Source: Papilionanthe hookeriana x Papilionanthe teres (Eukaryota > Streptophyta > Magnoliopsida > Asparagales > Orchidaceae). From it: a stretch of 64,000 nucleotides of DNA. Below, piece by piece: positions 54,006 through 64,000 of the stretch (positions are counted from its first letter, which is position 1; each line of letters starts with the position of its first letter). Below the pieces are notes generated by a model. The model ran no database searches and was not told where the DNA came from. It was given only the letters and a program-made list of their open reading frames with translations. The DNA lies in assembly GCA_022702705.1 (NCBI GenBank), contig CM040423.1, positions 46,201,575 through 46,265,574 of the forward strand. The letters run 5' to 3'. Both the position numbers and the translations under genes were made by a program.

Positions 54006-55970
54006 GATTATCATAAAAATTTCCGATCTCCCTTCTATCAGCTCTTCTTTTATCTATACTAAGTTTCTGGTCCTCTAGTGTCCTCAAATTAATCTCTCTG
54101 ATGTGATTTTCTCAAATTCTCTATTATGGTGTGCTTCAATCCTCGGTTTGAACATTTTTTGAGATCTCCGGTCATTCATTGATCCCAGTAGTCAAGTCCA
54201 CCCCTCATTAATAGAAGACTTGGGTGCTTTTATTGACTGACCTTCGCTGTCATCAACAACATTATTTTTTATTGACAACGGAAATAAGATTGTGTACGTA
54301 TATACATTCTAATAATATAATACTAACCCATAATAATCAATATAGTATTACTTTTAACAAAATAAATAAAGCATCAGTAAGTTTCGTATCCTCCTTGCGC
54401 ACATTATATTATTTCCCCGCATCAAACGAGAGGACAGTCTTCCGAGTTTAGTATGAAAGAAGTCCCAGAACGTAATTAATTACCATTATTAATAATTAAA
54501 TAAACTTGTTCAACGTTGAAAATATCAATGTCCGTGTGAACGTGGCATTCTCATTTCCCACCTATGGTGCTACCCAACAAGTGAAAATATACATCTCGTT
54601 AGTCAACTATCATCATAAAGTCACCCGTCGATGGGATATATGACGAACTGATGACCGATGTACATAGACAATATTTTCTTCCCAATAAGGGTGCCATAGA
54701 CGATGATTGTTAATCGTCGAGAACCAAACTTCAATCAATTTCTTCTTGCTAGTTACCATGGCTCTTCCTCATAGAATATTAATATTACATGGAAATGAAA
54801 TTCATACATATGAGTGGAAATATTTGGCAGGTAGTTGGGGGTACTCAAGCCCCTCAGCGTCTCGAGGATATTTTTTGGGGTAGGGGGATATCTAGAGGGT
54901 ACTGGGAGATATATACTCGAAGTTGGAGATACTCAGAGGTACTCCGCCAATCCTCCTCACGTAATATTCTCGATAAGTGACTCATGAGGTGCTTAATAAG
55001 CTAACAAATCAAGCTCAAATTAGCTCGGATATATTCAACTCATGGCTCAATTAAAAAGTATTAATATTAATACATTCAAAATATATTAAAAATAGATGTT
55101 TATATTGAAAAAATAACGGGGTTTGTGTTTTTATATAAGAAATTCAGCTTGAACGTAAAAATCGCATATTTTAGGAGCGATTCTATTTGTCATCGTGTCG
55201 TCATGGTTGACTAATAACTCTAATCATAAATGAAATTTTCACATAATTAATAACTTAATCTAAAGAAAATCAATTAAAAAAACTGATAATTAACCTCTTC
55301 AACATGTACATTTTGGGTCTATTTAGAATCATTTTTATCTTATTTTTTTTTTTTTTTAAATATATTTAATTAGTTTTAATTTTTTTTAATAACTTAATCT
55401 CGATGAGACGAGTAAAACAAGTCCATGATCAGTACTTAATTTAGAGCTCATAGAAACAAAAACTTTAATCTTCAATGTAGTGTTTGATTAAGATGAAAGT
55501 AAAGTTCATCATCATTTTGAGTTAAGTAAAATGTAGACGGTGAAACTAGCGAAACCGTCGAATCCGATGAAATCCGGTGATTCCGGCGGTGAAACTAGCG
55601 TGTATATTAAAAAAAAATAAATTGTGTAGAATGTATGTTGATTAAAAATAAATATTAAAAGTTGGGTATTAGACATTTAAATACGTAAGAATTATTTAAC
55701 ACGATAGATTAAGAAATTTTAAAACTTAGGTGTTAGACATATAAATATGTTAGCATTGTGTGGCATGCATGTAGAGAGTGAGAGACAGAGAGAGAGAGGG
55801 AGACGTATAATCGTATACTATGAATATATTATATATTGAAGTGATTCGAGTTTATATCAAATTAAACACAAATAAGTCTCACTAATTATGTTGAGGAAAA
55901 CCGTAATTTTGAGTTAAATAAAATCATAATAATTATCAGCATAATCATTATCACCCTACCTGATTAGATC
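54006..55970. other. Interval without recognised gene
   Basis: Mixed AT-rich sequence. A small direct duplication gtgaaactagcg occurs at about 55541 and 55589 around gtcgaatccgatgaaatccgg, and a (GA)n-like run occurs at 55780-55800. Confidence 0.5.
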
Positions 55971-56857
55971 TGATACGCCACCAACAAAATTTCATCATCT
56001 AGCACGAATCTCGATGCAATCTTTTGAGCAAGTAATATTCAAATGTTGATGAAAAGTCATAAAGAGCTCTGATTTCAACAGACCTATAGACAAACCGACC
56101 GGCTCGATGAAACGGACCCAATGATATCAAAACTAGTCCAATCCAAGTCAAATCGAGCCCGGTCGAGTCATTAAACCATTTTTGGAAGCTTTTCGGACAT
56201 ATTGGAAGGTCAAATGGATGTCGACACTAGCAAGCCCATACTCGAATCGAGCGTCTCGACAAGACGAATCCAACGAGCCCAAGATCTCTCAATTCCGACA
56301 TCGTTAAGGCCATCAAATGCCCCTTAGACGCCGTCTGATCGAGGGAAACCTTCTGAACCGTCCGATCGAAATGACTACATTAATTGCACCCAGAACCCTA
56401 TAAATAGACCCCAACTCTCACATGAGAGGGGGAGGACCAAAAGAGAGAGTCTGAAGACTTGAGAAGAAGAAGCAGCTCTGCATCCTCGCCGACCGCCGTC
56501 GACCACCGCCGATAGCCGTCGACCACCGCTGAAGGTCGTGGACCACTGCCGATCGCCGTGGACCACCATCGATTGTCGACCACTACCATCATCCATATAC
56601 CGTCAGTCGACGTTGTAATCTATATCATATAATTACCCTTTCCCGTCTGTGGGACGAGGGATTTCGTAAACGTCAATCAATAGTGGATTTTCGCAACTGG
56701 GCCAGGCCCCGTGGTTTTTTCCCTTTACGGGTTTTCCACGTAAAAACTTATGGAGTCACTGCTTCTTTCCTTTTCATCTGTGTGCGTGTTGAATTCTCGT
56801 ACAACGCTAAGACGATAATTTGTTACTCTACCGTCGCGAATTTTCTAGCACGCATCA
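55971..56857 (+). repeat. Gypsy 5' LTR (family copy 3)
   Basis: TGATACGCCACC to CACGCATCA, 887 bp. It has a TATA box in ccctataaatagacccc (56396-56412). Directly followed by a primer site, so this is a 5' LTR and not a solo copy. Its partner LTR is not in the window. Confidence 0.82.
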
Positions 56858-56880
56858 GTTTGGCGCCGTCTGTGGGAAAC
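56858..56880 (+). other. Primer binding site of Gypsy element
   Basis: gtTTGGCGCCGTCTGTGGGAA directly after the LTR end; this site is characteristic of plant Tat/Athila-type Gypsy elements. About 180 bp of internal sequence follow before the giant element begins at 57064. Confidence 0.8.
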
Positions 56881-57579
56881 TCTCATTCCCATCACTGAAG
56901 TACTTGCTCAATTTTCCTACATGGAAAACAGTAACAATATTCACGACCTGGTACGGGAAGTGTTCCTTCTTGGGGAGGGGGGCTGGTACGATTTCTTCCA
57001 GGCATGTTTCTCATAGGATGCTGATTCAATGGTGGACGATTTTCATTCATTGACGGTTGTTGGTGTTGACCTCATTTTTTGATGAGGTCTCCTCTTCTTC
57101 TCTTTAGTACTTAGGATCTAGCCTTAGGCTTTTCCTTTGACTAATCTTAGAGGACTAGAATTGGGACCCACCATTTAGAAATTCAAACCACTTCTTAACT
57201 CCCTGCGAACTCCACAAACTTGATCGTAGACCCTAATCACCTAGAGGGTTGAAATCAAATGTGGAAGTTTAAAGGATGAGTTCCTATAGGACTCTTTGGC
57301 CTTAGGACTACCCCAGGTGGCCTCGGTCGCAGTGAAGGGGCCGACTTACACACACACTACACCTATACACTACACTTTCACACACCTCTTAAAACCACAC
57401 CCACACCCAACTTGACCTCCGACTCATAAAGGTAATTCACATGGATGGTCTTTAACCCTAAGCCCTCGGCTAGAGGGTTAGGAACAACATAGTGGGTGCC
57501 TCAAATGAGTCCCTTCATAGCTCATGTGGGCTTGATATGGCTTCATGGCTCAACCAAAATGATTTCATTCCACTTACAT

Positions 57580-58990
57580 TCACCCAAGCTTCAATTTTCC
57601 AAATTTTCAATTTTTGACCCCCGGGACCCTACACCCGCTTAGCCTACCCAAAACCCTTAAAACCACCCAAAATTTTTCAAAATCACCTAAATCACCCAAA
57701 ATTTTTCAAAATCAATCCCAAACATTCCCACATTACTCAAATTGATCATTCATAGTCAAAAGTACCAAAAATTCCAAAAATACCTCTCAATACCCTCCAA
57801 ATACCCAAAATGCCCCTCTTAGCCAAAAATCCAAAAATTCAGAAAATTCCCAGAAAATTCCAGAAAATCCCAAATATTCCCAATTTCATTTTTTTCAACT
57901 ACACCATGGGCCAATTTTGCCAATTTACCCCACTTTTATCAAAACCCCCAATTTGACCCATTTTAACCCAAAATGAACCCAATGTCAAACCAAACCTACC
58001 CAATTGACTCAAATTCTGGTCCAATTCAATTCTAAACTTCAATTCAACATTCTCAACACCAATCTAGGCCAAATCCAAGTCCAATTTGATTGACATTTGG
58101 ATCCAATTTCACTTTTGGCCTTAAAGCCCAATTTGGACCCATGACCCAAACTTAGCCCAAACTCACCCAATTCAACTCCAATTAACCCCAAATCTTTTCT
58201 AAACTTTCCTTAACATCCCCACAAACAAAACACTAACATGATTTTCCCAAAATTTAGACCCAAACCCCACTCAAATTCAACCCAAAGCTAAAAGGCCCAA
58301 TTTTGACCTAAACCTAAACTTAGCCCAAATAGGCCCAAACCCCAAAGTCAAAACCCAAATAAAGCCAAAACCTCTTTGAAACACTCCCATAAATATTTCC
58401 CAACATTAATTTTACATCAATTTCAACCCTAGCCCAACATTGGCCCAAGTTAGCCCAATTTGACCCACATTGGCCCACTTACCAAATGAACCCAAATTCA
58501 AACCAATTCAATTCCAAATCACACCAAATTGACTCCAAACCATTCATGAAACATCCCTAAACCAATTGCAACATTTATTTGACATGGTCCATCACAAAAT
58601 TTTTACCCAAATGCCCATCCTAAAATCAAAAAAACCCACTTCCCTAAATCACTTTAAAAGCCCATCTAAAACCATTTCAAAGAGCCCAAAATCTACCCTA
58701 AAGCCCATATGACATTTTCATTTGTCATCCATTTAATCAAAGACATTTCCTAAGTTCCAATCCCATCATCAAATGATTCCAAATCAAGCCCCATACAAAT
58801 TCCCATCAAAATACCAAATTTTTCTTAAATCCATTTCCATGAAATTGACTAAACTTTTCCCAAGCCAAAGATGAGCCATGAAGCCATGCATGAGCCACAT
58901 GGAAGCCATGAGAGCATCTTTACATGTCACCATGCCATTTTGGGCAAAAGAAGGAGACCCTTTCCTTAATCTCCTAAAGTCATTAGCCTT
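57580..58990. repeat. Strongly strand-asymmetric A/C-rich tract
   Basis: About 1.4 kb of plus strand made mostly of cccaaa, aaccca, ttcaa and acccaatt words with very few G. It contains short recurring pieces such as cacccaaaatttttcaaaatca (twice near 57665-57710). No coding frame. Confidence 0.75.
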
Positions 58991-60469
58991 AAGCATGTTT
59001 CCCCTTAACCAAGATTTAATCTAAATATTCTTATAAAGAGACCTCACCACCTTTGACCAGCTGACCTAACTTATTCTCTCAGCTCTAAAACCAGGTCATG
59101 GGAGGTGAACCCAACCCAAACACATGGGTTGACCCAAACCAAGCCAAAATGGCCTCTTCCCCATTCCATTCCAAGCCATCCCCTTTACACATGGCAAGGC
59201 CCAATTGATCGCACTAAACCCCGGCCCCGACCCACTGGACCCGAGGGTGACCCATGCTGCACGGCCAGCCGCCCGGGTCGCCGAAAAACTCCATGGCCGA
59301 GACATGGGGAGAAGCCAAACTTTGGGATTCCACCTTGCCGAGTTGCCCCATGCCCGATGGCCACCATGGTCGTTCTTCTCATCACCGGAGCAGCTCGATC
59401 CCAAGCCCTAACTCCCCACGGAGAGCCTCCGACCATGCCTATTTAAACACCACCACCTCTCGGCCATGAGAGGTGCCGAACCAAACCTTAAGGAAACTCG
59501 CCAAAATCATTCCGGATCACTCTCCACACATAGAGCACTTGATCCCCACTCGAATTCCAATTCCAATTCTCTCGACTGAGCTCGATTTCGAGCTCGAACT
59601 TCAACGACAAAAACCGAGACACTTCTCCACGGTGGATCAATCCCCAAATCGACCGGTCCTACACCTTCACCAAACCAAGAGGAGAAGTTTCCCACTGAAA
59701 GCCCCATCCCCGAGCCACCCGGTTGTTCCAGCCTCCAAGCTTTGTGATCGAGCGTGGCCACTTTCATAGCTAGAGCAATTCACCGAGCCAAGGACTTCAT
59801 CCGGAGCTTGCTTGGACCCAATCGAAGGTGACACAACTCTCGGATCGAAGCTTCACTTCTCCGAGCAAAGGTATGGTCTCACTCTTCTTCCCGAGCTTAC
59901 GGAGATTCTCCATTTAATTTGAGTCAATTTAAATACATGTTTACCGTATGGATGTATTCGTCTCCTCAAGACGAATCCATAGAGCATAAGAACACGAAAA
60001 TCCGTTGAGAATCGAGTGAGAAATTAGGGTTAGAAGGTTGACGGTCAAGGGTGCACACCAGTCGTAGACGATGACCATGAGCCGTCGGATCGAGCGTGTA
60101 TCGAGTGGACGGTCTGGATTGAGTCGGACAGCGCGTTGGTACGTGACCCGCGGGGCCCTGGATCGCTGAGTCAGATGGCGGCGCCGAATCAGAAGACGCC
60201 GCGTGGTCGTTCGGAGCTGCCGAGGATGAGTCAGCGCCGCGTGGATAAGTAGAAAAATAGGTTATTTTTCTATTTATTTAATTCCCTAAACTTCAAAAAT
60301 GCATAACTTTGTGTAGAAAAATCAGAAAAATAAAATAAAAATATCCTCTTGCTCAGTGAACAGAGGAGAATAATGTGGAAAAAAAATCATTTAATTTCAT
60401 CAAGTATTTTATTTTTAATGATTTATTTACTGTCTGCATTGTTTTAATTCTTCATGCATATAGGAAATT

Positions 60470-61560
60470 CACCATGGCATGAGACCATAGGGCTCTTGAA
60501 GCCTCTGAATTTGGGAACATTCCCTGAATTTTCCAAAGTCAGAGGCCATCCTTATGAGAAGTTATTGATTTTTCAAATTCATGTTACTGTTTTGAGTATT
60601 TTAAATCCAATAATTAGCATGTTGTGAAATAAATTCTAGGAAAATTTGGTGATGTTTCTTATGACCAGAGGACCCTAGGAAAAATAGGTTTTGAATTAAT
60701 TCACTTGGAATAACCCTAATTGGCTCAAACACCCTAAATAGGTCTTTAATTAATTAGAGCTAACCATACATCAAATTGACTTGAAATCAATTCTCCACTG
60801 ATCTTTAGGATCAGAGGAACCCATCATAAAAGTTTGAAGTCAATTGGACTTGGTTAGCCCTACTAAATAGGTTGATTAAGCCATTTAGCCAATTTAAATT
60901 TTAAAAATTCATAACTTTCAAAATACTTTTCAAAAATTCACCAAATTGGTTTTGGAGCCTCTCTGATATTAGGGAAATTTAAGAAAATTAAAATTTCAAT
61001 TTTCTAAAAAGTTGATTTTTTTGTATTATTTTAATATTTTAATAATTAAAAAATAATAAAAATCACAAAAATAATAAAATTCACCAAAATGTCACATTTT
61101 GAATTTTAATCACTTAGGAACAAACCCCATATTTTTCTTAAGTCTCTATGATGAGATATTAAATTTTAAAGCCCTAAGGCAATTTTAAAATTAAAAAATG
61201 TATTTTCTAGGATTTCCACTAAAATAATTCTAATAAATCAAAGAAAAATAAAAAAATTAGAAAAAATTGGTTCTCTGATTTCCTTGATATTAGAGAGATT
61301 TTTGAAAAATATAAAATTCATTTTTAAACCTTTATTTTATTTTTAAATTAATTAATACTCCAAAACTCAAAATAATTATAATAAAAAGAATATAATTCAA
61401 AACATCACCAAAATTGGTCCAAGTGGTTCTCTGGTCATTAGGAATGTCCCATAATTTTCTTAAGGATAGAAACTTTCCTTGGTCATGTTACTGAATTTTC
61501 CTTGGAAATCCTTATTTTCTACAAAAATAATTACATAAATAAATTAAATACAGAAAAATC
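60470..61560 (+). repeat. Degenerate recurring motif (CTCTGAT..TTAGG.A)
   Basis: A phrase like accaaattggttctctgatattagggaaattt returns in altered form near 60500, 60650, 60800, 60950, 61140, 61270 and 61430, about every 150 bp, separated by AT-rich sequence. It looks like a very old tandem array. Confidence 0.5.
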
Positions 61561-62039
61561 ATATTTTCTCCTCTAATGTCTTTATTGACATATGAGTGAA
61601 GTCACATAAAAAAATTTCAAATTCATTTGAGCTCAATTTAGTGAGTTATGAAATTATTAAGCTTGAAGGGCAAAATGGTAATTAAAATTTTAACCCTTAA
61701 TTTAGGCTTAATAAGATGAAATAGTAAAATATTTGATCTTAATCTGATTTGGATGATTGAAATTTAAATAATTAAAGGGTAGAAACCTACTAAACAATTT
61801 AAAAATAATTAAAATAAAACCTTAAACAAATAATTAATTAAATTTAGAAGAATAATGAAAAATTGGAATTATTAAAATAGGGATGTCATTAGGAAGAGAT
61901 TTGTTCTTTAATTTAAGAATCCCTAAATTAATCATCTCAATAATATTTAATTCCTAATTAAAATGATAATCCAAATTTAAAATTTAAAATACTAAAAGAC
62001 TTAATCATTTAGTTAAATTAAAGTTAAATTATTTAAATT

Positions 62040-62360
62040 AAATCCTTTTTAAAATAAATTATTAAATTAAAATTAAAAAATTAGATTAAATTAAATTAAA
62101 TTAATTTAAAACACATTAAATTAAATTAAATTAAATCAAATTAAAAAATTAAATTAAATTAAATTAAAAAAATTAAATTAAATTAAATTAAAGTAAATTA
62201 AATTAAATTAAATTAAATTAAATTAAATTAAATTAAATTAAATTAAATCATATTATATTAAATTAACTTAAATTAAATTAAATTAAACCACATTAAATTA
62301 AAATTAAATTAGATTAAACCACATTAAATTAAATTACATTAAATTAAATTAAATTAAATA
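62040..62360. repeat. (TTAAA)n pentanucleotide array
   Basis: About 320 bp of attaa/ttaaa repeats, purest at 62160-62250. Confidence 0.92.
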
Positions 62361-64000
62361 TAACATCACCTAAGACATAAAGAATTCAAAAAAATAAATC
62401 TAAAACAACTTGAACACTATTCCAAACTTAAATCCATTAACTGAAATTAAATCAAATCATAAATCACTTGAACATCAATTTGCCCTCGAAAGCTCATGCT
62501 GTCATAACTCCTAAATGAAGTATTAAGTGAAGTGTTACTTCACTTATAGGATATTCAAATGTCCTAGTTCACTGAGCAAGATAACAAAACTTGAACTCCC
62601 GGACGATTAATTCATTTGTATAATTAAATTCTCTGGGACTTAAAATAATCCTAGAAATATTGAAAAGATGTTTAAGATTTGTCTTAAGCACTTCCTCGAT
62701 ATGATAGGATGTTTATAAGAGCAATTGAACTTAATTGTTCTTTAATGAAGAAAATCGTCCTCAAACCAAAATACAAGAACCTAGACGTCATAGGAGATGA
62801 CTAGCTATAGGATTAGGAACTTGGTAGAAAACCATAACCCTTCCCTTAGCTTTACCTAGGAATACGTTTTAAATGCTTAAATGTTATAATTGCGCTTTAA
62901 GTGCAGCTTAGGATGACGGGAAGACCCTCCAGGTACGCTTTTATTTTATTGTAATTTACCTTATTGCAATTTACTTAATCGCATCGCACTTACTTTTCTT
63001 GCATGATAAACAACTGTTGCATGAAAACCCACACCTTTAGGATAGTCCCTAAAACTGAAACCAAAACTAAAGTAAAAGTCATTACAAGATAAAATTCACC
63101 GCCACAACATTTCAAAATATAAAACAACTCAAAATTTAATCACAAACGTAACAACAAAACTACAACTACAACTAAATTAAAATGTCTTGTTGGATGATCG
63201 GGAATACCTCGGATGATGTAACCTACGTGTTGCTAACGGGATTTCCCACGGTCTAAATGAAAGTGTGGAACTCATTCAGTTGAGTTTAGCAAATTCATCT
63301 GGACTAAGTGAATCCGATAAAAATAACGATGCCGGAAGGATGGAACCGTGGGATCTTAACCGGTGTTGTTATAATCAACTTTAAGATTTGTTTAATTAAA
63401 ATATTAAAAAAAACACCTGGATTTTAAAATTTTCTCTAAACCAAAACACTTCTCTCATCTCCTGATTTATGATTTCTAAAACTAAACCTCTGCAACAACA
63501 AGGAGCTCGGAGCATGGTGGGCAGCACGGCCATCGTCATCAGCAAAACCTGAGTCTACTTCAGCAAAACTTTCCTTAGAATTAAATAACCAAGTCATAGG
63601 ACTTCGAGGTAGCTTGCCTAGTGCAACATAAATCCTCAACCTTTTGTTAGGCATTTGCATTGCAAATTAAGCCCTAACCGATCTTAGGATTCCGAGGTAG
63701 TCATCCGATACGACATAAACCCTCACATCTTCGAGGCTATTTGTATGATTTTATCATACAAATATAAGTCCTAATTAATTAAAATTGGCAAGATCAAAAC
63801 ATTAAATAAACATTAGGACTTTCCTAAATTCAAGCCAAACAATAGGATAGTCGGGAAATTACCGAAGTTCGCTTCGAATCTGCGATTTCTCCTACCTTTC
63901 TTCCTTTGAATTCCCAAAATAAAATGTTCCAAATTTGATCCATTCCCTATTGAAATTCCAAAATTCAATCCTTTGAAAACTTAAACTTTGAAATTTTTGA

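Larger units (their letters stand above)
57064..64000 (+). mobile_element. Giant non-coding element, third copy, runs off right edge
   Basis: Starts TGTTGACCTCATTT with hairpin GACCTCA..TGAGGTC (57068-57089) and shares aggatctagccttagg and ggactag with the copies at 11360 and 14892. At the right, 62920-64000 is collinear with 18780-19500 of the inner copy (ttattgcaatttactt, gggcagcac, ggacttcgaggtagct, ctaaccgatcttagg, acgacataaaccctcacatct, ataggatagt). By that alignment about 430 bp remain outside, making it roughly 7.4 kb, longer than the other two (5.0-5.2 kb). The middle differs: an A/C-only-like tract, a GC-rich block (59180-60250) and an AT-rich block. No polyprotein. It probably inserted into the Gypsy element starting at 55971. 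Confidence 0.75.

Noticed and set aside
53186..54016. His/Pro/Thr-rich frames in several phases
   Set aside because: Product of the CCA-rich minisatellite; open in more than one frame at once.
59096..59769. Six overlapping frames of 68-113 codons on both strands
   Set aside because: GC-rich part of the giant element; mutual shadows with no family match.
1..64000. tRNA, rRNA or CRISPR-like arrays
   Set aside because: No cloverleaf with intact A and B boxes or rRNA core was noticed by eye; the direct-repeat arrays have irregular units without spacers and lie inside transposons.

Overview
This is nuclear DNA of a flowering plant: it has spliced genes with GT-AG introns, plant LTR retrotransposons of the Copia and Gypsy types, RTE-clade LINE sequence ending in a (TTG)n tail, foldback/MITE-like repeats and long AT-rich non-coding stretches. 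The GC-rich single-exon lipase gene and GC-rich first exon would suit a monocot outside the grasses, but that is only an inference.

Left half (1-35162). One minus-strand gene covers almost all of it. It encodes a metallo-beta-lactamase-fold hydrolase (the plant relatives of 'putative hydrolase C777.06c'/PhnP-like proteins). Five exons join in frame: 34948-35162, 26136-26271, 4565-4692, 262-409 and 73-178; the gene runs off the left edge. Introns 1, 2 and 3 are about 8.7, 21.4 and 4.2 kb long and are full of mobile DNA. Intron 2 (4693-26135) holds Gypsy-like debris (6.3-10.3 kb), a sucrose-transporter pseudogene in two pieces (10.6-11.1 and 23.8-24.0 kb), a 10.2 kb nest of two copies of a large non-coding TG..CA element (11360-21584), and an apparently intronless GRXS17-type thioredoxin-glutaredoxin pseudogene (24256-25180) between two short tandem-repeat arrays. 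Intron 1 holds a 2.8 kb Copia deletion derivative with both LTRs (27733-30547) and a truncated RTE LINE tail.

Middle (35.2-41.1 kb). TIR/MITE-like repeats surround one intact single-exon gene, a class-I phospholipase A1 (DAD1-like lipase) on the minus strand at 38881-40389. Two related inverted-repeat MITEs sit on either side of it.

Right half (41.1-64 kb). No intact gene was found. It contains a decayed minus-strand Copia element (41.1-44.35 kb), a foldback element (44.75-45.06 kb), three copies of one Gypsy LTR family (45.7, 51.6 and 56.0 kb, the last followed by its primer binding site), an almost full-length but broken RTE LINE (46.68-49.65 kb), a 1 kb CCA-rich degenerate minisatellite (53.05-54.0 kb), and a third, longer copy of the giant non-coding element from 57064 to beyond the right edge.

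The two host genes show no functional link. Most of the window's structure comes from layered transposition, and several layers can be ordered because target-site duplications survive.
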